From Pseudomonadota bacterium (GTDB taxonomy: Bacteria > Pseudomonadota > Gammaproteobacteria > Steroidobacterales > SZUA-146): DNA of 64,000 bases. The notes under the pieces were generated by a model, which saw nothing but the letters and a program-made list of their open reading frames with translations, made no database searches and was not told where the DNA came from. The stretch is from contig JBCCHD010000002.1 in the NCBI GenBank assembly GCA_039028935.1, forward strand, positions 1 through 64,000, in the 5' to 3' direction. How positions within the stretch are numbered: the stretch's first letter is position 1; each line of letters begins with the position of its first letter. Shown one piece after another: positions 48,364 to 58,620 of the stretch. The position numbers and the translations under genes were made by a program.

Positions 48364-50472
48364 TTATTGTATTTTCGAAAAATCTGCCGTATCCAAGAAC
48401 AAGGATCGCAGTTGGCTGAGCAAGGCGAGTCGGGCTTGTCGTTTCGTATCATCTTCGTCCATCACCATCACCTCATCAAAAAAAGTGTCGACCGGCGACT
48501 TCAGGTGAGCCAATCGGCTCAGCGACTGTGCGTAAGCGCGTTTCGCTTTGAGTGGAGAAATGTCACGAGTAACCTCAACCAGTGCCTCATACAAAGCGGC
48601 TTCAGCGGGCTCGGTGAGGTGAGTGGGTTCGATGGCGTCCGGAATCGTGTCTTTCGCCGATTTGAGAATATTGGCAATTCGTTTATTCGCCGCTGCGAGC
48701 GCGTCGGATTCTGGCAGCTGCATGAAGTCTTTGACCGCCTCCATGCGCTGATAGAAATCGAGCGGCTGGGTGGGCGTATTGGCCGCAACAGCCGCGAGCA
48801 TGCCCGGCGTAAACCCTTTGCTCGCGTCATCCAGACAATAGCCATTAAGCCGCTCCATCATGTAGGCAAATACGTCGGCGGTTAGGGCCTGGGCATCCGA
48901 GTAGGCGGGCTTCTTGTCCTGTGCGATTAACGGCATGACCGCTTCAGCGGCCGGTGCCAGTAATTCGTGAAGGTCGAGTGCAAGACCCGATTCGATCAGA
49001 ATGCGCTGTACCCCAAGCGCCGCGCGGCGAAGGCTAAATGGATCTTTGGCGCCGGTTGGTTTTTTGCCAAGAGCAAATATCGATACGAGTGTATCGAGAC
49101 GATCGGCGAGTGCAAGCGCGGTACCTGTGGGCGTGGCTGGCAACCGGTCGCCGGCAAAACGCGGCAAGTACTGCTCGGCCATCGCGTCGGCGACTTCGTT
49201 GGGCTCTTGGTCATGCTGAGCAAAATAGCGTCCCATAACGCCCTGCAGATCAGGAAATTCACCGACCATGCCGGTGAGTAGATCACATTTTGCGAGCTGT
49301 GCCGCGCGTGCCACGTAGTCAGCGTTTGCACCGGTTTGCGCGGCGATGCGCACAGCGATGTCGTTCACTCGCGCGACTTTGTCCGCCAGAGATCCGAGCC
49401 GCTGCTGAAACACGACGGCCGCTAAATCTGGAACGCGATCGGCGAGTGATTTTTGCTTGTCGTTCGTCCAGAAAAACTCAGCGTCAGCAAGCCGTGGTGC
49501 GACCACCCTTTCGTTGCCTTTCTTCACTTCCTCTGGTTGCGTGCTCTTCAAATTACTTACCGTGATAAACCACGGCAGAATCGCCCGGCTGTTGTTGTCG
49601 ACCACGGGAAAATAGCGCTGGTGATCTTTGAGTGTGGAAATCAATACTTCTGGTGGCAGTTCAAGATAGCGCGCGTCGAACTGTCCTGCGACCGGTACCG
49701 GCCATTCTACGAGTGCCGCGATTTCGGTTAGGAGCGCCTCGTCAGACACCACCACACCACCACAGGTCTTTGCGGCGTCATTGACCATTTCCCGCACACG
49801 CTCGCGCCGATCATTGAAGTCGACCAGCACCCATCCCTCTTCTTTCAGCCGTTCGGCGTATTCCGAAGCCGTCGCCAGTTCTATGGCCCCCGGGGCTAAA
49901 AAGCGGTGACCGTAGGTTGTTCGTCCGGTAGCCATGCCGATCAGTTTCGCGTCAATCGGCCTATCGTCGAGCATCATGACCGCCCAATGCACCGGCCGTA
50001 CGAACTCGACATCCGAGTCCCCCCAGCGCATGCGTTTGGGAATAGGGAGATTGGCCAGCGCGGTCTCAACGACACCGGGCATCAATGCGTCCGCCGTAGC
50101 GCCCGCTTCGGTGCCTTCAAAATACAGCCACTCACCTTTATCGGTTTTGATCGTACGGATATCGCCGACGTCGATACCACAGCCCTCTGCAAATTTCTCG
50201 GCGGCTTTAGTGGGTTTTCCGTCGGCATCGTAGGCGATCTTGACAGGTGGTCCGCGACGCTCGATGGCCTTGTCCGCCTGAATAGCCTGCAGTTCATTGA
50301 TCACAATGGCCAATCGGCGCGGCGTGGCATAGGCCAGGAGAGACGTGTAGCCGAGTGCGAGCTCATCGAGCTGCGCGCGTACGCTGTCCGCAAATGCATT
50401 CTGCAGTGATTCTAGTGCTTTGGGCGGCAGCTCTTCGGTACCAAGTTCAGCCAAAAAGGTGTGGGTGCTCAT
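48364..50472 (-). CDS. glyS: Glycyl-tRNA synthetase beta subunit
   Basis: This 702-residue subunit of the bacterial alpha2beta2 glycyl-tRNA synthetase binds tRNA-Gly. It starts MSTHTFLAELGTEELPPKAL and contains YATPRRLAI, RRGPPVKIA, HRFLAPG and the HD-like LSTLKDHQRYFP segment; the length equals the family norm (about 690). The start is 4 bases after the glyQ stop, so it is translated with glyQ. Confidence 0.97.
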   Translation of the reverse strand: MSTHTFLAELGTEELPPKALESLQNAFADSVRAQLDELALGYTSLLAYATPRRLAIVINELQAIQADKAIERRGPPVKIAYDADGKPTKAAEKFAEGCGIDVGDIRTIKTDKGEWLYFEGTEAGATADALMPGVVETALANLPIPKRMRWGDSDVEFVRPVHWAVMMLDDRPIDAKLIGMATGRTTYGHRFLAPGAIELATASEYAERLKEEGWVLVDFNDRRERVREMVNDAAKTCGGVVVSDEALLTEIAALVEWPVPVAGQFDARYLELPPEVLISTLKDHQRYFPVVDNNSRAILPWFITVSNLKSTQPEEVKKGNERVVAPRLADAEFFWTNDKQKSLADRVPDLAAVVFQQRLGSLADKVARVNDIAVRIAAQTGANADYVARAAQLAKCDLLTGMVGEFPDLQGVMGRYFAQHDQEPNEVADAMAEQYLPRFAGDRLPATPTGTALALADRLDTLVSIFALGKKPTGAKDPFSLRRAALGVQRILIESGLALDLHELLAPAAEAVMPLIAQDKKPAYSDAQALTADVFAYMMERLNGYCLDDASKGFTPGMLAAVAANTPTQPLDFYQRMEAVKDFMQLPESDALAAANKRIANILKSAKDTIPDAIEPTHLTEPAEAALYEALVEVTRDISPLKAKRAYAQSLSRLAHLKSPVDTFFDEVMVMDEDDTKRQARLALLSQLRSLFLDTADFSKIQ

Positions 50473-50476
50473 CGTT

Positions 50477-51397
50477 TTATTTATCCGCGTGCTGGATCAG
50501 TGGGAAACCAAGTGCCTCTCGCGAGGCGAGATAGGTTTCGGCAACGCGACGTGCGAGCGTACGCACACGCAAAATATACCGTTGTCGCTCCGTGACCGAA
50601 ATGGCCTGTCGGGCGTCCAGAAGATTGAACGTATGTGAGGCGCGCAGTACTTGTTCATAGGCTGGAAAGGGCAGTTCGGCATCGACCAATTTCGCGCATT
50701 CCTTCTCGCACTGATCGAACTGCACAAATAGCGCGTCGGTGTCGGCAAGCTCAAAGTTATAGCGACTCTGTTCCTGTTCGTTCTGTAAATACACATCTCC
50801 GTAGGTGATGTCGCCGTCTTCGGTGCGTGCCCAAAGTAGGTCGTAGACGTTGTCGACACCTTGTAAGTACATGGCAATGCGTTCGAGTCCATACGTCAGT
50901 TCACCGGTGATCGGTTTACAGTCGATACCGCCGGCTTGTTGGAAATACGTAAATTGCGACACTTCCATGCCGTTGAGCCAGACTTCCCAGCCCAGACCCC
51001 ACGCACCCAGTGTCGGTGACTCCCAGTTGTCCTCGACAAACCGGATGTCGTGCACCAGTGGATCGACACCCATGGCGCGGAGTGAATCAAGATATTGCTC
51101 TTGAATATCCAGTGGTGACGGTTTGAGCACCGTTTGGAACTGAAAGTAGTGCTGAAGTCGAAACGGATTGTCGCCGTAGCGCCCATCAGTGGGGCGACGG
51201 CTACCTTGTATGTAGGCCGCTCGCCAAGGCTCTGGGCCGATGCTGCGCAAAAATGTCGCAGGGTGAAAGGTGCCGGCGCCCACCTCCATGTCATACGGCT
51301 GCATGATCACACAGCCGCGATCGGCCCAGAACCCCTGCAAATTGAGCAGCAGTTCCTGAAACGTAGCGGGTGCCGGATTAACGGGCGGTGCGTTCAT
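50477..51397 (-). CDS. glyQ: Glycyl-tRNA synthetase alpha subunit
   Basis: This 306-residue catalytic subunit has a class II synthetase core, seen in [59 protein letters not shown] and [13 protein letters not shown]. It charges tRNA-Gly together with GlyS. The ATG at 51397 has GGA about 10 bases upstream, and a longer frame (to 51460) is not typical of the family. It is divergent from the glnA region. Confidence 0.97.
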   Translation of the reverse strand: MNAPPVNPAPATFQELLLNLQGFWADRGCVIMQPYDMEVGAGTFHPATFLRSIGPEPWRAAYIQGSRRPTDGRYGDNPFRLQHYFQFQTVLKPSPLDIQEQYLDSLRAMGVDPLVHDIRFVEDNWESPTLGAWGLGWEVWLNGMEVSQFTYFQQAGGIDCKPITGELTYGLERIAMYLQGVDNVYDLLWARTEDGDITYGDVYLQNEQEQSRYNFELADTDALFVQFDQCEKECAKLVDAELPFPAYEQVLRASHTFNLLDARQAISVTERQRYILRVRTLARRVAETYLASREALGFPLIQHADK

Positions 51398-51571
51398 GGT
51401 GGGGATTCCTTTAATACGGTTCGAGCGCGAAGCGAGAGCATGTACGAGTGCCCGCCGCATTTCTACCCTTTTCGACGGGTTTCACATCACGCCCCGCTTC
51501 GGTGCGTTAGTCTCATATAGCTTAGGTCTGCGGCAGTGCAGCACGTCTTCGTAACGTGCGGTTTTCGCCGG

Positions 51572-51600
51572 TTGTACCGAAGATCAAAACGCACTATAAT
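51572..51600 (+). promoter_or_regulatory. Sigma-70 promoter upstream of glnA
   Basis: TTGTAC (51572-51577) and TATAAT (51595-51600) are spaced by exactly 17 bases. Transcription would start near 51607, 15 bases before the NtrC site, similar in arrangement to the sigma-70 glnA promoter of enterobacteria. Confidence 0.65.
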
Positions 51601-51621
51601 CGAGCATCCAGATTCACAAAC

Positions 51622-51638
51622 TGCACCATAACGGTGCG
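51622..51638. promoter_or_regulatory. NtrC-binding site upstream of glnA
   Basis: TGCACCATAACGGTGCG matches the NtrC consensus TGCACC-N5-GGTGCA at all but the last base. It is centred about 84 bases upstream of the predicted sigma-54 start, which suits an enhancer. A half-site GGTGCA occurs at 51710. Confidence 0.8.
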
Positions 51639-51652
51639 ATATTCGCACAATT

Positions 51653-51681
51653 AGCGCCCAAAAGCCGCATTTTTGGGCGCT
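51653..51681 (+). terminator. Hairpin terminator between the two glnA promoters
   Basis: An 11-bp stem AGCGCCCAAAA/TTTTGGGCGCT with a seven-base loop is followed by T-rich TTGTTGTT. Transcripts from the upstream promoter would be ended or reduced here. Confidence 0.65.
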
Positions 51682-51687
51682 TTGTTG

Positions 51688-51704
51688 TTGGCACAGTTTA
51701 TGCA
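51688..51704 (+). promoter_or_regulatory. Sigma-54 promoter of glnA
   Basis: TTGGCACAGTTTATGCA has the perfect -24 element TGGCAC and GC at -12 with the correct ten-base spacing. It is 75 bases upstream of the glnA ATG. Confidence 0.8.
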
Positions 51705-51778
51705 ATCCCGGTGCAGCCGTATAGCTTTGTGCGCCCGATGCGCACACCCACTTATTACCTATCAGATCGGAGGACACC

Positions 51779-53188
<1,410 letters not shown>

Positions 53189-53220
53189 TAACAGTCACTT
53201 AAGTCGAAAAATCCGATATG

Positions 53221-53249
53221 ACGGACCCAGGCCTGGCGCCTGGGTCCGC
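53221..53249 (+). terminator. Hairpin after glnA
   Basis: CGGACCCAGGC pairs perfectly with GCCTGGGTCCG around a five-base loop. It lies 33 bases after the glnA stop but has no T-run; it may attenuate read-through to the DUF4124-ntrBC genes. Confidence 0.5.
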
Positions 53250-53349
53250 GTCGGAGCCATCCTGCGGCACAAAACTTTACGCTCGCCAGGAGGAACCATT
53301 GCCCCCCTAACGTTGGTCGAAACAGTAAGTCAGGCTATTCTTTTGGACT

Positions 53350-53889
53350 ATGACCTTAAAATATTGGTTAATCGCCGCGGCGCTGAGTGCAGCCGTCGGC
53401 GCGTCGAGCGCGGAACTCTATCGTTGGGTGGATGCGTCGGGCACGGTGCATTACTCCGACACGCCTCGCGAGGGCGCGGAGCAAATCCAGCTCAAGCCCA
53501 CCAACATTATTCGCAGTCCGCGACCAACGGCATCCAGCACAACGCGCAACGACAGCCCACCACCGCCGGCTGGCGAAGAGGCGTTATTGCCGTATACCGC
53601 TGCGTCGATTCAATCTCCGTCGGATGGCGAAACGCTCTGGAACTTGGGTGGCGAGTTGACCGTGCGAGTCAATATCGAACCGCGTCTTCAGCCCGGTCAT
53701 GGTGTAGTGATTTTGTACAACGGTCGCCCGGTCAACAGCGACCCGGTCGTTTCGTCGTCAATCACGATCAACAATGTTTATCGCGGACAGCACACCGTAC
53801 GCGCCGCCATTCGAGATTTGGACGGCAACACGCTATTCGACGGGCAATCCGTCACGTTCTTTGTGCGACAGTCGACCGCCGGCAACTAA
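53350..53889 (+). CDS. DUF4124 domain-containing exported protein
   Basis: This 179-residue protein has a signal peptide (about 1-21, ending SSAELYR). The N-terminal ELYRWVDASGTVHYSDTP is the DUF4124 motif. Then comes a Pro/Thr-rich linker (58-80) and an Ig-like strand-rich region. Genes of this type are often found between glnA and ntrBC in gammaproteobacteria, but the function is unknown. It lies in the nitrogen-control block. Confidence 0.85.
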   Translation: MTLKYWLIAAALSAAVGASSAELYRWVDASGTVHYSDTPREGAEQIQLKPTNIIRSPRPTASSTTRNDSPPPPAGEEALLPYTAASIQSPSDGETLWNLGGELTVRVNIEPRLQPGHGVVILYNGRPVNSDPVVSSSITINNVYRGQHTVRAAIRDLDGNTLFDGQSVTFFVRQSTAGN

Positions 53890-53931
53890 CGCACCTCTTC
53901 GCGATACCACAATCTGCTAGCAGATCGTTAC

Positions 53932-55038
53932 TTGCGGCTGAGCGTCGTGGGAACTAACTTCGTGCGCGCACCGTTTGACGATGGCGCCGAACACGCGCTG
54001 CTCGACGCGCTCAACGTGAGCATATTGGTTGTGGACACGTCGGGCACGCTCCAATACATGAATCAAGCCGCCGAAGCACTGAGTGGCACCACCCGCAACC
54101 GCGTGATCGGTCAATCGTTGAGTGACGTCTTCGATGATGATGGGCAAATCTATGATCTTATTGATCGCACTGTAAGATCAGGCGGTTCAATGGAAATCCA
54201 CGAGACCGAACTCGTGCCGTTCCATGATCCTGAGCACCGCACCGCGGTTGACGTTACCGCGATGCCGCTCGCGACCAACACGCTTATTCTCGAACTGCGC
54301 GACGTAACCAACCGCTTGCGAATCGAGCGTGACAACGAGCTGAAATCGCAAAATTCGGTCAGCCGCACGATCACCCGACAACTTGCCCACGAAATAAAAA
54401 ATCCCTTGGGTGGCTTGCGCGGGGCAGCGCAACTTTTGGCGCGACGTTTACCGACGCAAGATCTGCAGGAATACACCGACGTTATTATTCATGAGGCTGA
54501 CCGACTGGTGCATCTGGTCGACGCCATGCTTGGCCCAAATCGCCCCACCCATCGTAAGCTGATCAATTTGCATCGCATACTCGATCGCGTGTTCACTCTG
54601 ATTCGCAGCGAGGCTGCCGAGTCGGTCGAGGTTTTCCGAGACTTCGATCCCAGCTTGCCCAAGCTGTTGATCGATGAAGATCAGATCACGCAAACCCTAT
54701 TGAACCTTGCCCGCAATGCACTGCAAGCCGTGTCTGACATCGAGGACGGTCCGCAACGCATCGTTTTTCGCTCGAGGGTTGAATCGGGATTTACGATTGG
54801 CGCAAAACGCCACACCATGGTGGCTCGTGTAGACGTGGAAGACACCGGGGCAGGGGTGCCGGATGAGCTACGCGAGCAAATTTTTTATCCGTTGGTAACG
54901 GGACGCATTGAAGGTGTGGGCCTGGGTTTATCACTCGCCCTCGATCTTGCGCATCGACACGACGGGCTGATTAAACTGCAGCCCGCTGCGCCCACTGTGT
55001 TCAGTTTGTACCTGCCGCTCAGCATGGAGGAGAGTTAA
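53932..55038 (+). CDS. ntrB: Nitrogen-regulation sensor kinase/phosphatase NtrB
   Basis: This 368-residue cytoplasmic sensor has an N-terminal PAS domain (about 20-125, LNVSILVVDTSGTLQYMN). The phosphoacceptor His153 is in RQLAHEIKNPLGGLRGAAQLL. The ATP-binding N-box (NLARNALQAV) and G-boxes (DTGAGVP, GLGLSL) follow. It phosphorylates or dephosphorylates NtrC in response to PII. The start is uncertain: TTG at 53932 and GTG at 53947 both lack a strong ribosome site. The last codon abuts the ntrC start. Confidence 0.95.
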   Translation: MRLSVVGTNFVRAPFDDGAEHALLDALNVSILVVDTSGTLQYMNQAAEALSGTTRNRVIGQSLSDVFDDDGQIYDLIDRTVRSGGSMEIHETELVPFHDPEHRTAVDVTAMPLATNTLILELRDVTNRLRIERDNELKSQNSVSRTITRQLAHEIKNPLGGLRGAAQLLARRLPTQDLQEYTDVIIHEADRLVHLVDAMLGPNRPTHRKLINLHRILDRVFTLIRSEAAESVEVFRDFDPSLPKLLIDEDQITQTLLNLARNALQAVSDIEDGPQRIVFRSRVESGFTIGAKRHTMVARVDVEDTGAGVPDELREQIFYPLVTGRIEGVGLGLSLALDLAHRHDGLIKLQPAAPTVFSLYLPLSMEES

Positions 55039-56436
55039 GTGACCAGCGATTCCGATATTTCAGTCTGGCTTGTGGACGATGATCCTTCGATTCGCTGGGT
55101 GCTTGAAAAATCGCTGCGTGACGCGGGTATGCAATCAACCAGCTTCGACAATGCGGAGCCGATGCTATCAGCCCTCGATGGCGGCCGCCCTGACGTTGTG
55201 ATTGCCGATATTCGTATGCCAGGCATGAGTGGATTGGGCTTGGTCGCTCATCTACAGGAGAATGCACCGGAGCTACCCGTGATCGTGATCACCGCGCATT
55301 CCGATTTGGAAAGTGCGGTTGGCGCCTACCAGTCGGGGGCATTTGAGTATTTGCCCAAGCCGTTTGATGTCGACGAGGCGGTGCGGTTGGTGCGTCGTGC
55401 GGCGAGCCAAAGCGGCTCGATTAATGGTGGCAGCAAGCCCATGGTGTTTCCAGGCTTCATCGGTCAGGCACCGGCAATGCAGGAGGTGTTTCGCGCCATT
55501 GGGCGACTCAGCGGGTCGTCGATGAATGTGTTGGTAACGGGCGAGTCCGGCACGGGTAAAGAACTCATTGCCAAGGCATTGCACGAACATAGCCCTCGCA
55601 AACAACAAGATTTTATCGCACTCAATATCTCTGCAGTGCCCAGCGAATTACTCGAATCGGAACTGTTCGGTCACGAACGTGGATCTTTTACAGGCGCCGA
55701 TCGTCAGCGTGTCGGACGTTTTGAACAAGCCGACAAGGGCACGTTATTTTTGGATGAGATTGGTGATATGCCCGCCACGTTGCAAACCCGTCTATTGCGC
55801 GTGCTGGCAGAGGGCGAATTTTATCGGGTCGGCGGCCAACAGCCGATTCAAGTCGACGTTCGTGTGATTGCGGCCACGCATCAAAATCTCGAACAAAAGG
55901 TGGTGGATGGGGATTTTCGCGAAGACCTTTATCATCGCCTCAATGTGATTAATATCGAGTCGCCACCGTTGCGCGAGCGTCGTCAGGACGTCGAGGTGCT
56001 GCTCGAACACTATCTGCATGTCGCGGCCACCGAAATGGGGGTCGAACCGAAACAGCTCAGTCAGCGCGCTCGGGCGCTACTGGCAAACTTTCGATGGCCG
56101 GGTAACGTGCGCCAACTGATCAATGCTTGCCGTCGCCTCACGGCACTCGCGCCGGGTCGTGAGATTCGTGAACAGGATGTGCCGGCCGAACTCGGTGGTG
56201 GTCTGATCAGCGAACGCGGCGACCACAATTGGGAGCGGGCGCTGACACAATGGGCTGAACAGCACATCAAGGCAGATAAACCCGAGCTTCTAAAAGATGC
56301 GCTGCCGGTGTTTGAGCGTGCGCTCATCAACGTGGCGCTGGCCCATACCGGCGGCCGACGTCAAAAAGCGGCACAGCTGCTGGGCTGGGGGCGCAATACC
56401 CTCACGCGAAAGATCAAGGAGCTGGGTATCCACTAG
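55039..56436 (+). CDS. ntrC: Nitrogen-regulation sigma-54 activator NtrC
   Basis: This 465-residue enhancer-binding protein has a receiver domain (phosphoacceptor Asp57 in IADIRMP, Thr85, Lys107), an AAA+ domain with Walker A GESGTGKE at 168-175, and a C-terminal Fis-type helix-turn-helix (RRQKAAQLLGWGRNTLTRKIKELG). The sigma-54-contacting loop reads GSFTGA at 215-220 instead of GAFTGA. The GTG start has GGAGGAGAG upstream and sits directly after the ntrB stop codon. Confidence 0.96.
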   Translation: MTSDSDISVWLVDDDPSIRWVLEKSLRDAGMQSTSFDNAEPMLSALDGGRPDVVIADIRMPGMSGLGLVAHLQENAPELPVIVITAHSDLESAVGAYQSGAFEYLPKPFDVDEAVRLVRRAASQSGSINGGSKPMVFPGFIGQAPAMQEVFRAIGRLSGSSMNVLVTGESGTGKELIAKALHEHSPRKQQDFIALNISAVPSELLESELFGHERGSFTGADRQRVGRFEQADKGTLFLDEIGDMPATLQTRLLRVLAEGEFYRVGGQQPIQVDVRVIAATHQNLEQKVVDGDFREDLYHRLNVINIESPPLRERRQDVEVLLEHYLHVAATEMGVEPKQLSQRARALLANFRWPGNVRQLINACRRLTALAPGREIREQDVPAELGGGLISERGDHNWERALTQWAEQHIKADKPELLKDALPVFERALINVALAHTGGRRQKAAQLLGWGRNTLTRKIKELGIH

Positions 56437-56755
56437 CCCATTTCGTGCGCGCCCGATCTGCCGACGCCCCGCGATTTGACCGTCATTATGCGTGGTCGGT
56501 CACAGTTTGCCCAAAACCCGTCAAAACCTGACATTCAAATCAGGGTTTACCCGCGCCGTGCTGCGTAGCGTCAGGGTTTACATATCACGTTAATTCTTAA
56601 TGTGTTAGCCGCAATCCGCAATTTTTCACGAGGAAGGCGAACGCCGACAAGGGCGGGATTTCATTCGCTTTTTGCAAGCGAGAACTGGCTCACGGATTGA
56701 TTTTGATGCGACTGGTATTTTTTCCCGACTCAAGAAAAAAAGCCTGGAGTAAACT
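56437..56755. other. Control region of the kinase operon with repeated motif
   Basis: This 319-base gap contains TCAGGGTTTAC twice (56540-56550 and 56571-56581), 31 bases apart, which is about three helical turns. A related inverted copy (GTCAAAACCTGA) lies just before. I see no gene here. Confidence 0.45.
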
Positions 56756-58606
56756 GTGTCAAAAGTATGGATCGCTGTCATCACATCGGCGCTCGCCGTC
56801 GCTGTTCTGGCTGCGCTGATTTACAGCTCGAAGTCCGTCGACGTCAACGACTACAACACCCACTATCAAACAGTGAGTTTGGTCGATCAGAGCGTGGCGA
56901 ACTACGAGAGCCTAATGGATCAGCTCTCCGCCGCTCGACGTGACGGGCGACCGACTGGCACCGGCGTTGCGCTCATGCGCGGACGTTTGAATGCAAACAA
57001 AGACGCTGTGTTGTCGTCCGACCTGCAAGGTGGCGCCGCGCAGTCAAATTTTGATGCGCAGCTTAAGAAAGTGATTGACCTGTCCAATGAAGTGGAGACA
57101 CAGCAAAACTCGATTGGCAGCGCGCTCAAACTGATTCGCGATAACGGCCCGAACGAAGTGCAAAAACTCAGTGCGGCGGGTTTTGCCACAGAATCACGAG
57201 CCGTCTATAAGCTCCTGCTAAAAACATTGGCCTACGGCACTCCCGGTGCATCGAGCAACGTCGATGAAATCGACTCCATGCTCGAAGGCCTTAAGAACAA
57301 CAGCGATCTATTGAGCAGTTCGATGGTGAGTATGATCGATGCCATCGAGCGAGTTCGTAACGGTCGCGACAACGTAGAGACCGCCTGGTCGTCACTGACG
57401 GCGGTACCGTTTGCCAATGCGGCGGTCGACCTCAAGAACTCGATCAACTCCGCGCACAGCTCTCGCACCATCAAGGCTGAAAACTCCCAAACGCTACTGA
57501 ACATCTTCAGCGTATTGCTATTTGGTGGTTTGGGCCTGCTCGGATTTCGACTGCACAACAGCTACAGCGAGATTAACGACGTTAACGATCAGCTAAAAGA
57601 CGCGAATACGGGCCTCGAAGCGCGCGTCGAGGCGCGTACGCAGGATCTCGAAAAAGCGTTTGACGAGCTCAAAGAGTCACAGGTGCAACTTGTGCAAGCG
57701 GAAAAGATGTCGTCGCTCGGTCAACTGGTCGCAGGCATCAGCCACGAAATTAATACGCCGTTGCTATATCTGCAAAGTAACCAAACGCTGATTAAAGAAA
57801 CACTCAGTCGGGTCGGAAACTTCATCGAACTGTGTCAGGACAAGCTTGTACCGCGCGCCAATCCGACCGAAGACAAAGAAGTCATTCGTAAGCGCTATGT
57901 GCACGGCTTGCAAAAGCTCAAGACCGTTCTAATCGAGGAAGAAATCAAGGCTGACTTGGAGGAATTGGTGGATTTGACCAATGACAATATTGAAGGTCTT
58001 GAGGAACTCACGATTCTTGCACAAGGCCTCAAGGACTTTAGTCGACTCGATCGAGCGCCGGTTGATTCTTTCAATGTTAATGATGGCCTCGAACGAACGC
58101 TAGTGATTGCCAAGAATGTGCTGAAGTCTCGCGTCAACGTGATTAAACAGTACGGCGACGTACCGCCAGTGAAGTGCTCGCCGTCTCAAATCAATCAGAT
58201 TTTCTTAAATCTCATCAACAACGCGGCACAAGCCATGGAAGACGGTGGTGACATCACCATCACAACGTCTGTCGAAAACGGTTTTGTGTCGGTCGCTGTG
58301 CAGGACACCGGATGCGGTATTCCCGATGAGATCATGTCTAAGATTCGCGATCCATTCTTTACAACCAAAGAGGTTGGCACAGGTACCGGCCTTGGTCTGT
58401 CAATTAGCGAAGAGATATTACGCTCGCATAACGGGCGCCTAGATATTGAGTCGACGGTCGGCGAGGGCTCCACATTTACGGTGTTGCTGCCGGTTAAGTC
58501 CGAGACGCAGATTGACGAGGGTGAAGGCGACGGTGAGCCGTTCTTCCAGGAAGTGGTGGATCAGGCACGGGACACCGACGAAGTGGATTTTGCATTAGTT
58601 AGTTAG
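56756..58606 (+). CDS. Membrane sensor histidine kinase with all-helical sensor region
   Basis: This 616-residue kinase has one N-terminal helix (about 5-23), a long helical periplasmic part (about 30-240) resembling the dual all-helical (DAHL-like) sensors, a second helix (about 247-265) and a cytoplasmic coiled coil (about 275-320). The phosphoacceptor His330 is in ISHEINTPL; the N-box is NLINNAAQAM and the G-boxes are DTGCGIP and GTGLGLSI. No HAMP or PAS is evident. The start is a GTG with GGAG upstream. A response regulator follows after 14 bases. Confidence 0.9.
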   Translation: MSKVWIAVITSALAVAVLAALIYSSKSVDVNDYNTHYQTVSLVDQSVANYESLMDQLSAARRDGRPTGTGVALMRGRLNANKDAVLSSDLQGGAAQSNFDAQLKKVIDLSNEVETQQNSIGSALKLIRDNGPNEVQKLSAAGFATESRAVYKLLLKTLAYGTPGASSNVDEIDSMLEGLKNNSDLLSSSMVSMIDAIERVRNGRDNVETAWSSLTAVPFANAAVDLKNSINSAHSSRTIKAENSQTLLNIFSVLLFGGLGLLGFRLHNSYSEINDVNDQLKDANTGLEARVEARTQDLEKAFDELKESQVQLVQAEKMSSLGQLVAGISHEINTPLLYLQSNQTLIKETLSRVGNFIELCQDKLVPRANPTEDKEVIRKRYVHGLQKLKTVLIEEEIKADLEELVDLTNDNIEGLEELTILAQGLKDFSRLDRAPVDSFNVNDGLERTLVIAKNVLKSRVNVIKQYGDVPPVKCSPSQINQIFLNLINNAAQAMEDGGDITITTSVENGFVSVAVQDTGCGIPDEIMSKIRDPFFTTKEVGTGTGLGLSISEEILRSHNGRLDIESTVGEGSTFTVLLPVKSETQIDEGEGDGEPFFQEVVDQARDTDEVDFALVS

Positions 58607-58620
58607 AGAATCGAGAGACC

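Larger units (their letters stand above)
51607..51685 (+). ncRNA. Candidate small RNA or attenuated glnA leader
   Basis: A transcript from the sigma-70 promoter would run into a strong hairpin at 51653-51681 and end near 51685. It would be about 75-80 bases and separate from glnA, which has its own sigma-54 promoter downstream. I do not recognise an RNA family. The NtrC site lies inside it, so NtrC may repress it. Confidence 0.35.
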
